The position numbers and the translations under genes are program-made. From Litsea cubeba (Eukaryota; Streptophyta; Magnoliopsida; Laurales; Lauraceae): a DNA stretch of 64,000 nucleotides. This document shows positions 49,001-60,004 of this stretch, piece after piece. Location: the NCBI GenBank assembly GCA_012931725.1, contig CM022944.1, positions 115,814,771 through 115,878,770 on the forward strand, read 5' to 3'. Under the pieces are notes generated by a model. The model had not been told where the DNA came from. It saw nothing but the letters and a program-made list of their open reading frames with translations, and ran no database searches. Each line of letters opens with the position of its first letter. The stretch's first letter is position 1.

Positions 49001-52000
49001 CTTCAGCAGGAAAGGTCCACACTGATCGGGTTTCAGGCAGAAACTCAAAACAAAGAAGGATTGTGACTGGGTTCGAATTGCTGGTGTAGTTTACAGAGGA
49101 TCTGGCCGGTTCGTCTTAATCGGAGATGAACAACCGGGCCAAATATCCGATTGATATTGTGCTCACCCCCAAGACCACGTCCAGACCCATTGGTCCCACT
49201 CCCACAAAGGTCTCTTAATTGTCATGCATCAAAAGCGGATAAGAAAAATCCAGCATCTTTGCTTTTGAAACTAAAGTACACTTTCATGGTAACATCTTCT
49301 TCCAAAACAATTTCGAATGACGTATGCAAATTGAGGCTTTTGATGAGAAAAACAATAAATAAACAAGAATTGTTGCTTTTTGCTTTTCATGTTGCTTTCC
49401 TATTTCGATTTATGTGCCCAACAAGAACACATCAGCTCGTCTTCTTCATTCCCACTAGTTGTAGAGAAACGAAGGATAAACTAGGGCTTGAAAATAAACA
49501 AAGGATGGTGGTGTTTTAGATTTGTCCATGTTCGGATTAAAGAAGAGGAAGAGCATGAGGTGGCGTATCTAGGGACCTCTCGCCGAAATATGTCCAAGCT
49601 ACATGGACTACAAGCCTTAGGGGAAAAGTTGATGGACTGAAGGCCTTACAAGACCTCTATGAGAGACCTTTCGCTAATTATCTCATTATAATAATCCTAG
49701 ACAAACAGCCCATAAATCGAATCCTCTCAACCAAACACCCTGGAATAATAAGAACCAAACGCAAATAAATTCAAACCCCAGTCAACAAACAACTTGGGTC
49801 CTCATATCCAAACAAGCTGAACAACTGTAAAACTGAATGAGCTTAAAATCTGCCCAAACAATGATTGAAACTTGACTAGATTTTATCTCAAACAATTACT
49901 GAAATTGGGATGGGTTACAGCCAGATTTCGACAGCAAATGGGTTGAGAGTTTGGTCAAGTCTAGAGCTCTAATTGGGTCAAGAACCACCCCAAATAGATA
50001 GATGTGTTGGGCTGAAACACATACTAAAAGAGAGTCCTAAATGGACTGAAAACCGGCCTAGCAAACTACTATGAAAAAGCTAAAAATCAGTTCTATGAAT
50101 AGACTTAAAATTACTCCACAGTTTGGCTACAAATAGGAATTAGTTATAGTGGATTGGCTAAAAAAAAATGTTTTTAATGAATATAGGCCTGAACCCTTGA
50201 CCAAGCAGGCTAAAAAAAAGGGCCAAATAAAAATGGGTTGAGCTTAAAGACTCAACCCATGTTTGTCCTTAGAAAGGGGTTAAAATTAGCCAATGTAATT
50301 TATAATACTCGGTCACGTATAATGTTCGGTGAAAGAAGTTAAATTAGTAAACAATATGACGTAATGGGCATAAAAGTCATGACCCACCTGTGGAGCAACG
50401 GGCCCATTCACATGAAATGTGGGTCCCAACCGCATAAAAATGCATTCCCATCCCATCCATCACATGAATGAAGGCAATAATAACCCATCTGAGAAGGAGT
50501 CATAGCATCTGACTTTCCTTCGGACATTAAGTATGCAGGTCTTCCAGACGAAAAACTTTATTAACCAAGAATTAATGAATATAAATTTTATCAAAAAAAG
50601 GTTTTTCCAAACAGAACCTGCGTTATAAAAAAAAAAGTTTTAGAAAGTGGGGATTCAAAATGGGCGCAAAAAGGGGATTTATTACAGAATTATTGGGTTA
50701 GCTATTTGTGTTTTCGGTCAACTGTTTGAATCAGTCTGAACAACGGATTACATTTGCGTAGTTACCGTTCTGAAGTCAGGGATTGAGTTTTGACTTATTT
50801 ACTCTATAACTTTAACCTCCATTTGTCTTGAGATTTTGAGGAGACATTCTCTTGTGTTTGACTTGTTTTGAATGCTGACTCATGACTTGGCCTTCAGAGT
50901 TAACCTCAAGGTAGTATATGTTGCAGACAACGTTAGCTTGAATCAGGCACTGGTGTGGAGATCTATGACTGTCTACGAGAGATCAGTCACATATGATTCA
51001 CTCTTCAAGATCCAAGGGCAATGATAGACACCCTGGATGTAGAAAATGATGATGGGGAATTGGAGATCTAGTGGAAGGAAGATGAATTGTTGAAGTAAAA
51101 CCCAACTAATATCTCTCATGTCTATATATAGCCCTTTGGCTAATGGGTGATAAGATCTCTATTCAAATTCGAATTGAGAGATGAGAGATGATTATGATAA
51201 AGTATTAGATCAATATCTCTAAATTTGAATTTGAATGTAGATATGATAAAGAGATAGAGAGTAAGATAAAACTCAGGCTATTCTTATCCATATCACCATG
51301 AGACTCCTTGTGAGGGGTGTATCTTTGTGAGTGGAGTCCACCTACATGTAAACACAAGTGGGCCTCATCACAAATGCCAACATAACCCAATCAATTTAAG
51401 TTGTTGATTGGCTGTCCTCCATCTTGTTTCTAACTTGATCGTTGTAATTAATTTTCGCATACCAACATTTAATTGAAAGAATCGTAAAAAACTTTTATAT
51501 TTTTTTATAAAATTCAAAACTTCATGTACTTTTTCTAAAATGACCAAAAGTTTATACCTTTTTGAAAATTTTCATTTGTATTTGTACTTCTTTAAGATGG
51601 CCCTCGGGCATTGCAATATTATACAACTTATATTTAGAATTTATTTTTATGGATAAAATCATTATTGTTATTAATTAAAATAAAATAGAAAAGAAATTGG
51701 AAACACAAAAAAAATAGTTAAACTTTTTGATGCAGATGGACCTCAGGCCACATGCGTAGGGCTCAAGTAGAGTATGATTATTTTAATTTATAATTATATA
51801 TTAATTTCTAAATTTATTGTAATCAGGATTATGTTTCCAATATTATTTAGTTTCCTAATTTAATTAGGTTTCTTAAGCTGTAAGTTATGTTTTTTATTTA
51901 TATGGTATTGTATAGAAGAAATTCTTAGTTTTGAATGATTGAATTGGATTTTTCCATTGAGGTGCGTCCTCGTTATCATCTGTCTCCGAACACGTGCTTG

Positions 52001-52180
52001 GGCGCTCCACGCGATCACTTTTACTGCCTAATTGTTTTAAATCATTTATTTACATGTAGTTTTCCAAGTAATTATTAGCATGGTTGCTAAATTTGATTTG
52101 GAGAAAAAACTCAGTTAAATGATATCACATTACAATGAGTGGAATGGATATACCAAAAACCCCAAGCAACCATATTGTTT
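49001..52180. other. Intergenic spacer
   Basis: AT-rich DNA with no gene recognised. The 122-codon open frame at 49151-49519 has no motif, and a TATATATAG run sits near 51123. Nothing else stands out. Confidence 0.5.
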
Positions 52181-52188
52181 GAATTATT

Positions 52189-52217
52189 ACTAGTGGTGGA
52201 TACGTGCGTAGCACGTA
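52189..52217 (-). mobile_element. Possible Helitron 3' terminus
   Basis: Read on the minus strand, a 7-bp-stem hairpin TACGTGC-TAC-GCACGTA is followed after 7 nt by CTAG and a T, within an A/T target. This is the pattern of a plant Helitron 3' end (hairpin about 11 nt before CTRR). The element would extend to the right, but no 5' TC end was found, so the extent is unknown. Confidence 0.35.
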
Positions 52218-52230
52218 GTGGTTATTAAAA

Positions 52231-52385
52231 GGGATAAATGCAGAATACCTACCTGTACTTTGCACGTATTTTAGACTACCCCTTGAAGTTTGGTATTTTT
52301 TATTAAACTTATTTAAAGTTGTAATTAACATGCAAAAGTGATGGATTCTGTTAGTATTAACGGCGTAAATGTATAAATGGCTTGT
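52231..52385. repeat. Possible terminal repeat of a Mutator-like element
   Basis: GGGATAAATGCAGAATACCT followed by TTTAGACTACCCCTTGAAGT and TTTGGTATTTTTTATTAAAC. The style resembles long Mutator terminal repeats. It lies next to the GRF gene and the MULE transposase fragment. The partner repeat was not found, so this is an inference. Confidence 0.35.
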
Positions 52386-52506
52386 AGGGCAGACTGGCGG
52401 CAACTTACTCTTCCAAATGATTTTAGAACGAGACTTTTTTGCCCCTGAACCTACCCTATAAAAAATGGATAGAAAGATTGAGTTTGTTTGCTATAGCCAT
52501 GAGTTT

Positions 52507-53057
52507 ATGAGCAGCTCTCGGTCGTCTTTTTCACCCATCAAGAGGGGAGCATCTGTTAGTCATCTTCTTCAGCCATATCAAATGCCTTCCTCTTCAAACT
52601 CATATACCCAGTTTTCTCGTGGTCAAAGCTCTCAATTTGATGGTGAAATTCGTTATTGTTACTGCGGGCATAGGGCTGCTTTGAGAACTTCCCGAACACA
52701 GCGAAACATGGGGAGGAGGTTTCTTGGCTGTGCACTATATGGGGTTACGCTTTGATCCATCTGTTTGATCTTCTTCATGTCAGGTCAACCATGGTATTAT
52801 TATTGTATTTTTTTTCATTTTATTCTCAAATCCAGCCAGCGTATGGATTTTTTGAATGGGTTGATGGAGAAATAGAGCTTGTGCCGAAGCTATTGGATAG
52901 GATAGATCTGTTGGAGAGGGAACTGAAGTCAGCTTGTGGAAGGGAAAGATGTTACCTACATGTGCTGCTGGGGACATGGGCTGGAATTGTATTTGTGTTG
53001 TTCATTTGTTACCTACTGATATCTTGGACTCCTGTAGATTTGTTGGAATTACCATGA
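52507..53057 (+). CDS. GRF-type zinc-finger membrane protein (At4g04775-like)
   Basis: Two exons, 52507-52743 and 52836-53057, with a 92-bp GT...AG intron, giving 152 residues. The GRF finger starts RYCYCGHRAALRTS (Cys51, Cys53) and continues RNMGRRFLGC (Cys75) across the intron to YGFFEW. A short coiled coil (LLDRIDLLEREL, about 98-109) and one membrane segment (about 120-142) follow. The fourth zinc ligand, Cys in the usual CGFF, is Tyr here, so the finger may be damaged. The ATG at 52507 is preferred over the one at 52465 because CTATAAAAA at about 52456 looks like a TATA box too close to the earlier ATG, and MSSS starts are usual. It converges on a MULE transposase fragment, so it is probably a transposon accessory gene; its function is unknown. 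Confidence 0.65.
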
Positions 53058-53194
53058 GCTTATGTATCAATTGGAATATAATAGAAAATGGGTTTGTGTT
53101 GTTTGTTTGTCAATGACTCTACTTTTTTGTTGAACTTTAATTAACCTGCAATAAGAAAACACTAAAAAAAATTTGCAACTTGACAGGAATACAA

Positions 53195-53400
53195 TGAACA
53201 ATCAGTTGCTGGGAACATCATCATTCTTCCAGTAACAAAAGAATAGAAACATAATCATCCAAAAAGTAACAAAAAAAAAACTGGAAACATCATCATCCAA
53301 ACAGTAACTAAAAATCTATAAACATCATTATCCAAACATTAAGAAAGATCATCCAAATCCCAACAGTCATCCAAAGAAGAGTTGTTTAAAACAGTCATCA
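53195..53400. repeat. Degenerate tandem repeat between the two MULE-associated genes
   Basis: Four or five imperfect units of about 40 bp with AAACATCATCATCCAAACAG and AGTAAC. Part of it may be decayed 3' UTR. Confidence 0.55.
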
Positions 53401-53440
53401 GTGACACAACATCATCCTAGAAAAATAGTGGATGTTGTCA

Positions 53441-53904
53441 TCAACAAGTTGAGCTCCGTTTTCCTTCTCCGATCCGCCCTCTACCACTTGCTGATGGATT
53501 TGGATAAGAGGAAGCTTGTCTGACTCTCCCCTGACCAATCAAGATTTGAAGAACTTAGTGAGTAAATGCATATACTATAGTTAGAAGTAAAAAATCAAAA
53601 GGGTGAAAGCATGCATATACTCTAGTTAGAAGTAAAAAAATCAAAAGGGTGAAAACATGCATATACAGTACCCTGTGTGGTGGCATGGTATGAGAAGCTG
53701 GCATGGGTCGAGAAGCTGGCTGAGGCTGTGATGCAGAACTAAAGAGTATTGGGATGCACTGGTTCCTTGCAAGACATAGCATTATGGCCTGTTTTCAAGC
53801 ATCTGTCACATGTTATTGTTCTATTCATTCTAGAAACTTTACTGGAATTGGGTAACTCATCTGCTTTCCTCCCCAACTTCATTGGCCTACTTGTAGGTCT
53901 TCTA
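53441..53904 (-). pseudogene. MULE transposase C-terminal fragment (CCHC zinc knuckle)
   Basis: Read from 53904: RRPTSRPMKLGRKADE, then the zinc knuckle CDRCLKTGHNAMSC, which is the usual basic linker and knuckle at the end of Mutator-type transposases. A proline/glutamine-rich stretch follows in another frame (ASQPQPASRPMPASH), then an intron of about 140 bp, then a last exon RVRQASSYPNPSASGRGRIG ending at 53441. A TAG (about 53748) follows the knuckle unless a frameshift is allowed. The catalytic part is missing because a retrotransposon LTR starts at 53905. It is transcribed towards the GRF gene. Confidence 0.6.
53563..53665. repeat. Tandem duplication of about 51 bp
   Basis: Two near-identical copies of GCATATACTATAGTTAGAAG followed by TAAAAAATCAAAAGGGTGAA, within the MULE fragment's intron. 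Confidence 0.85.
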
Positions 53905-55667
53905 TGTTAAGGATTTTGTGTATTGCAATTTGATGGATGCATTAACATTCTAATCATCATTTGAATTTTCACACATGCATTGATTTTGAAATATTTGAAA
54001 TCTTGATTTACACATGCATTATTTTTAAATCTTGTAAATCATATGTTTCATGCATGATTTGGTTTTAATCTTGGATGCATTTAAATTTGAAAAAGAAGTT
54101 TTACAAATCAAGCTTGCCTATGGTTTTAAAAAAAGTTTCAAATCATCTTAGGCATTTTAGGTTTCATGATTTTAAACCTTTTAGAATGATTTAATTCATG
54201 TTTCCAAGCTTGATATAGTGGCCCAAAGATCGCATAAAGAAATCTCTTTAAATATGCAAAAAAATGGGTTTTTTGGTCCTAGGGCTCGGGTCGACCCACA
54301 GTGTGGTCGGTAGACCGACCCCATGCTTTCGGTCGACCGAACACGCAGTGGGTCGACCGAAAAAGAGACCGTTGCAGAAATTTTCAAACGGTTATATTTT
54401 TGTCCGTTAAGGGTAGGTCGACCGAGCACAAGAGTAGGTCGACCGAAGACACGCTAGAACTCAACTTTTGAATATAAATATGAGTCCCATGAGAAAAAGG
54501 TTGAATATTTTAGAACTCTTAAGCCTTCTTTGAGGTGTTTGGAGACAAGGAAAAGGGGATGAACCAAGAGAGACCAAAGGGACTATAGGAAACCTAAAGC
54601 TTGGAAATCATGATGTTAAATCTCTAAGTAAGTTTTAGTTTTCTTAATCATATATTTCATGCTTTGTTTGAATCTTTGGTAAATGATTTTTAGCATGATA
54701 ACTATGATGTATCATTACTTTTATTCTATCTTTGATTTAAGTTGTGATGGATTCTTTACCTTGATTCAACCAAGTTTGTTTTAAAATTTTATTAATCATG
54801 CTTAGCCAAAATCTTTGATTTCTTTTATAGCATGATTCATTAACTTGTTTGAATCTTTCTTTGATGTTTTCAATCTCTTTAGAACTTTAGTTAAACCTTT
54901 GTTTTTGAAAACAACATTGCACATGCATCACTTGATTAATCTTAAATATTTTTATACAACTTGTGATCTTTAGATTTTCATATCATTCACAAGTTTGTAA
55001 TTGTTCAAGTGATTTGCATTACACTTCAATCATATCTTTTTATGTGCATTAAACTTTTAAATGCTATTAGCATAAATTGATTGAGCTTTCATTTTTAACT
55101 TGATTGAAGTTTTCGCACACATACACTTCATGAGCATTCATCTTTGCATTCATAGTGTTGTGTGAGTTGATTTAAACTTTCTTATCCGCCTATTTAAGAG
55201 GCAATTTTATTGAGCTTAATTATAATATCTTTTAGTGTTTTTGAATACACTTCTTTAAGAGAGAAAATCATTTGATTGTAAAGGTTATTGCTAAGCCTAA
55301 GAAAAGCATTGTGTATAGGTTGTTGTTTAGCCTAAAAAAATAACATTGTAAAGTTATTGCTTATCCTTGGAAAGCATATTGTAGAGGTTATTGCTTAGCC
55401 TTTTTGAAAAGCATATTAGTGGAAATCCGGTGGGGTGTTGAGTCACAAGCCGGTAGTGGATGTAGGCATTGAGGCCGAACCACTATAAATCTTGTGTTGT
55501 GGTGATTGCATTGTGTTGATTGTGTTTGCTTAAGGTTCCGCATTTTGTATGTTAATCATCACATGTGACTAGATTATTTTAATTAAGTTAAAATTAGTCA
55601 TAATTAGTCATTAAGCATAGCTCACCCTATTCACCCCCCTCTAGGGTTAGGATCTCATGGACTTTCA
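53905..55667 (+). mobile_element. LTR of a truncated copia-type retrotransposon
   Basis: Begins TGTTAAGGATTTTGTG exactly where the MULE transposase frame is cut, and ends GGACTTTCA, followed by ATT and a tRNA-Met primer site. That gives TG...CA ends and 1,763 bp. It contains repeated GGTCGACCGA motifs (54290-54445). No second LTR is seen in the window, so the element lost most of its body. The left end is set by the MULE junction and the TG; it is less certain than the right end. Confidence 0.65.
54285..54450 (+). repeat. Cluster of GGTCGACC palindromes in the LTR
   Basis: GTCGACC occurs five times in about 150 bp, mostly as GGTCGACCGA, plus a related GGTAGACCGACC. The clusters flank AACGGTTATA. 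Such repeats occur in the U3/R part of some plant LTRs. Confidence 0.7.
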
Positions 55668-55670
55668 ATT

Positions 55671-55683
55671 TGGTATCAGAGCC
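55671..55683 (+). promoter_or_regulatory. Primer-binding site (initiator tRNA-Met)
   Basis: TGGTATCAGAGCC lies three bases after the LTR end, typical of copia-type elements. Confidence 0.85.
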
Positions 55684-55782
55684 TCGTGCTCTATATTTAG
55701 GATCAAGTGTTTGGAACTCTTGATTAGGTGTAAAAACCTAGAGTTAAAACTCTAATGTTGTGCTTCCATGAAAATCATTAGA

Positions 55783-56313
55783 ATGGATTCCACTATTTTA
55801 GATTGTGTAGATTCTTTGGTAGATTCTTCTAGACCCCTCCTTCTTCCATCAAATGGAGATTCAAACATTGAAATTAATAAATCTAAAGTTGAATTAAAAG
55901 AAGAAGAAAATGATGAAAATGAAATTGACATTGAATAAGCTTATGAAGAATTATATACATTATCCTTAAAGCTTGATAAGAATAATAAAAAATTAAAAGA
56001 ACAATCTAAAATACTAAACAAAGAATTAGTCTCTTCAAAAGATGAACTTAGAGAAAAAGAAGAATTAATAAATTGTGTAGACTCTAAGTTTATGATCTCT
56101 TTGCATAACCTATATAATGCTCAAGATGAACTAAGAGATTTAAAGATAGGTTGTGATAATCTTAATAAAGAAAATTTAAAACTAAGAGATCAATTACAAA
56201 AGCAAGATGAAAACATTAACAACCAAGAATCCAAGTTGAAAATTTCTTTAGTACAATATGAAGTGGGGCTCAAGATTTCTTTAGTACTGGCTGATTTTTT
56301 AAAATTGTTTTAG
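55783..56313 (+). pseudogene. Retroelement gag-like coiled-coil fragment
   Basis: From ATG at 55783 (MDSTILDCVDSLVDSSRPLL) the frame runs to TAA at 55936-55938 and then continues open to 56313. The second part is a strong charged coiled coil (LDKNNKKLKEQSKILNKEL, LNKENLKLRDQLQKQ) like the C-terminal half of some copia gag proteins. The gag core, zinc knuckle and pol are missing. The coding sequence is broken off near 56260, where KISLV-type sequence is repeated. It is a dead internal fragment. Confidence 0.6.
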
Positions 56314-56520
56314 ACTGCTATAATGAGTCCTCATAGAGCTTGGACTTGGATGGGAGAATTTAGTTGCATACACGTGGGCCACATGTGGGACCATCTGTCA
56401 CTTATATAGCTTTAAGGTGGTCATTAGAAGAGGTAACAAAAATATATAAGTAGGTCCGAGGGGAGGAAGGAATGGGGCAGATGTGGGACCATCTCTCATT
56501 TATATAGTTTTCAAGATGGT
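56314..56520. repeat. Duplicated CACATGTGGGACCATCT units left of the hAT element
   Basis: Blocks at about 56386 and 56479 share ATGTGGGACCATCT, CA.TTATATAG and AAG.TGGT. A third relative lies right of the hAT insertion at about 58284 (CACATGTCATCTATATAGCT). The hAT element appears to have inserted into this small tandem array. Confidence 0.5.
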
Positions 56521-56528
56521 GGTACTAC

Positions 56529-58215
56529 TAGAATGTCAAAAGCCCGCCAGTCAACGGGCCGTGGCCCGGGCCGGCCCGTGACGTGGGCCGTGCTGGGCCG
56601 AGGCTCCCTAGCCCGTTGGCCAGGCCTGCCTGGCACGTGGGGCTGGCCCCTGCGGCCAGCTAGGCACGGCCCGCCCAAAAATGGGTATTTTTTTTTAAAA
56701 AATTATCCATTTTACACCCCCCCCCCCCCCCCCAACAGCATTAAATGGTCATATAAGGGGTATGTGTATCATTTTTTACAAAGTCTATAAATTTTCTAAC
56801 CCTCCCATTCTTCTCAGTGGAGTATGTCGAGTTTGACTGAACCATTTAAATGGTACGACAAGACTATCAAATATATTGGATTGAAAGTTTGAAGGCAACT
56901 TACCAATCTCACACCCTAAGCATTTTGTTCGTTTAGTTTTGAACCGTTTTTGTGAATTTAAACAACTAGGGTCGAATATAAACTCCACCAAACTTAATAC
57001 GAGAAAAATTAGACAACATCTTAAAATGAAATGGATACATTAAATGCTTTTTTAATTATTTAAAAACTTTAAAAATGAAATTTGAAATTGATTTTAACAA
57101 TTTGCATTCCTTTGAACCAACTAAAAGTCTTATAGGGGCTCCAATTTCGGCATTAACTATTTAATATAAATTTTCATATATTGGTTAATCTAATAGTGTA
57201 CATTAATTAGTTGGAACTTGGAATGCTAACTATTCAATAGAAAGGGTGCAATTGTATCAATAAAAAGTAGGCCACATATAATTGAAAATCATCTTGATTC
57301 TCTTACAAATTTAAATAAATTTAGTTCAGATAGGATTTATAAATATAATAATAAATATCCATATTAGGATTTATTATTTTTTTATACTGAGAATCAACTT
57401 GGTAGTGGAAAAAACCTAGGTTGAGTTGAAACTTGGGGATATCCCATAAATAGTATTGATGTTTGTCTCAATGATTGTGAATTTAATAGGTGGGGTCTAT
57501 CGTAGTGTTTTACACCTTTTACATAATTCACGATTTATAAGAGTCAAAGCCATACAAAAAAAATAAATAAAAGAAATCAAGCTCTACCCTTTCTCCCTCG
57601 GCAGGTATGCATGGTAGCACATCAATTACATGAAAAGTTTCCCCCTCTTCGTCAGTTCTACATTGTTAGTGTGGATTTATCTTTATTCAATAATGTTGTT
57701 ATTTTTTAATAAATTATAATAACTTATTATTTTTATTAATCAATTACGTATATTATATATTCATTTGGGTTTAACTTTATTGCATCATGATTATCATAAA
57801 AATAAAAGCTTGACCACAATGCTTAATGTACAACACATAAGTACGAAAAAATAATAATTACAGTATCTATAGTATGAAAATATAGTTACTTTTATAAATA
57901 CCTCATGGCTAAAGTCTAACTACTTTAGGTTCTCATCCTCATCTAAAGTGGTTATGTTCTCATCCTCATCTAACCAGTTTAATATTGTTTGGATAAATAT
58001 TTGTATACAATAGTTAGTTGGTTTTGTTTACCTCTCAAATTCCAGTGGTTGTGAGATTGAGTTCACTTAGCACACATATTTTACTTATTTTTAAAAGTAC
58101 ATACAAATTACGCAGGTTGGGCCAACCCAACCTGACTCCAAGCACCAAAGAGGAGAGGCCATGTCGTGGTAGGGTTTTTCCCTGGTGGGTCGTGCCGGGC
58201 CGTTTGACATGCCTA
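56529..58215. mobile_element. Non-autonomous hAT element (1,687 bp)
   Basis: The left end is TAGAATGTCAAAAGCCCG; the right end read inward is TAGGCATGTCAAACGGCCCG. Both are flanked by GGTACTAC (56521-56528 and 58216-58223), a perfect 8-bp TSD as expected for hAT. Both subterminal regions are rich in GGCCCG/GGGCC. The interior is AT-rich with a poly-C run (56717-56733) and has no transposase, so it would need a helper. Confidence 0.85.
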
Positions 58216-58223
58216 GGTACTAC

Positions 58224-58516
58224 TTTTTTTTTATGGTAACAAACTTCATTAAAGGAGGTCCCACATGCCAGACTGTGGTACCACATGTCATCTATATAGC
58301 TTTAAGGCAGTAGTTAAAATGGCAAAAGAAAAATCTAAGTGGGCCCCACAAGGGGAGGAAGGAACCTCCGGAGACATGGAGATGGAATTGTTGTTTTTAT
58401 TTATATATATATAAAAGGTCCCACAAACATAGAAGCTAAATAGGAGGAGGAAGTAGCTACAGCAAGAGAAGCAAACAGGAGTAAGCAGACTGAGGCATGT
58501 AGGTGGAACTCCCGTT
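58224..58516. other. Spacer between the hAT and MITE copies
   Basis: Contains the third relative of the CACATGT...TATATAGCTTTAAG unit and a TA microsatellite (58402-58414). No gene. Confidence 0.5.
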
Positions 58517-58525
58517 TTTTATTTT

Positions 58526-59487
58526 GAGCTTTTTGTATAGACCCCCGTAAGGTTTCTAGGATTTGTAAATAGGCCTCTGAGGTTTTAGTATTTGTAAATA
58601 GGCCCCTGCTCTTTCTTTTTAATATCTTTCATACCCCCAAAATCAATATTCCTAACAAGAATGGGCATATACAATGAGATTTGTGTTAGATTTTTATATA
58701 AATGACAGTTTTGCCCTTATATTCATTAAAAAAAATGAATATACTTTATTTGAAAATGTATCATTATTTTATCTCAAGTTACAATGGCTTCTCTCATTAA
58801 TAACCTTCTCATGCACATGACCCGGGGTGGACCCAGGTACAAGCGCCTCGGGACTTAAGCCCATATCCATATTTGAGAAAAGTTTAAAACTACCCCTCTC
58901 CCAGCACATTCTAAAATTTAATATATTTTTTTAACATTTGCTCCTCCCCGCAATATTTCTTTTACATAGAGCCAAACACCACCCCCCCTCACAGATTCTA
59001 AAATTTAATATTTTCTTTACATTTGCCCACCCCCCAATATTTTTTTTACACCCTCTGCATATGATGCATAATCATATATTTTGAAACTTTCAACAAATTC
59101 AAAGGTGGGTCATGTATGGATTGAAAAATCATAACTAGTAATAAGTACAGGTGTTATTATAGTCATAATCAATGTGGATTTATTGAAATGCACCCCGTAT
59201 TTATAAAATATATATATAGGGTTACTCTCCCACTAGGTACAATTGTTAATGTAATATGCTTTATAAAAAGAAATGAGTTCAACCTTTTGAAATTATACAT
59301 ATAAGGATAAAAGAGATGGACAAAAGTGTCATTTCACTCTAAAGACCTATGGTGGTTGGAAGACTATTGATTTTGGGGACACATAAGGTATTGAAATAAA
59401 AATGCAGGGGCTTATTTGTAAATACTAAAACATCAGGGGCCTATTTACAAATCTTACAAACCTTAGGAGGGTATATACAAAAAGCCC
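58526..59487. mobile_element. Mutator-type MITE, copy 2 (962 bp)
   Basis: Same family as 43467-44435 along its whole length: ends GAGCTTTTTGTATAGACCCC and, read inward, GGGCTTTTTGTATATACCCT, with shared interior such as CCCAAAATCAATATT and CATGCACATGACC. Flanks TTTTATTTT (58517-58525) and TTTTATTTA (59488-59496) form a 9-bp TSD with one mismatch. It is not coding. Confidence 0.85.
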
Positions 59488-59509
59488 TTTTATTTATGGT
59501 ATAGAAAAT

Positions 59510-60004
59510 GAGAAAACTTTCAAATAAGGCCTTTAAGTTTTTGCCTTATTTTTAAAAGGGACACAAGTTTCAAAAGTTTTTAAATTAGTCCTTAAGCTTT
59601 TCAGTAAGTTTTCAATTAAGTACATCCGGCCGTTTAAAGGTATTTTCTGGCGACTTTGTTTTCTCAATTTTCTTAAAATACCCAAATTTCCCTTCATTTA
59701 AACTCATGACATGGTTCGGACAACCATTACATGCAGCCGATCATGCGGGTACACTGATTGTCCTTGATCATAGTAAAGACGCCCATGAAGAAAATGAGGA
59801 GAATATTAGAGAAAGTGACGGAGGGTTTTATTTCAATGAAAAGTAATTTGAGTGTTTTGAAAAAATCGACAAGATAGTTGCTAAAAAATAGCTTTAAATT
59901 GACAAATGTCCTTAATTGAAGACTTTCAAGAAAACTTACGGGCTAATTTGAGAAGTTTTGAAACTTGTATACTTTTTTTACTTAAGCCCTTATTTAATGT
60001 TCTC
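59510..60004. mobile_element. Inverted-repeat (MITE-like) element, about 495 bp
   Basis: The left arm (GAGAAAACTTTCAAATAAGG, then ACAAGTTTCAAAAGTTTTTA) matches the right arm read inward (GAGAACATTAAATAAGGGCT, then ACAAGTTTCAAAACTTCTCA) over about 120 bp with substitutions and small gaps. A clear TSD could not be fixed, so the family is open. It is immediately right of MITE copy 2. Confidence 0.55.

Noticed and set aside
49151..49519. 122-codon plus-strand open frame
   Set aside because: No motif, no flanking gene signals, and composition like the surrounding spacer.
56533..56790. 85-codon GC-rich open frame
   Set aside because: It falls on the GGCCCG-rich subterminal region and poly-C run of the hAT element.
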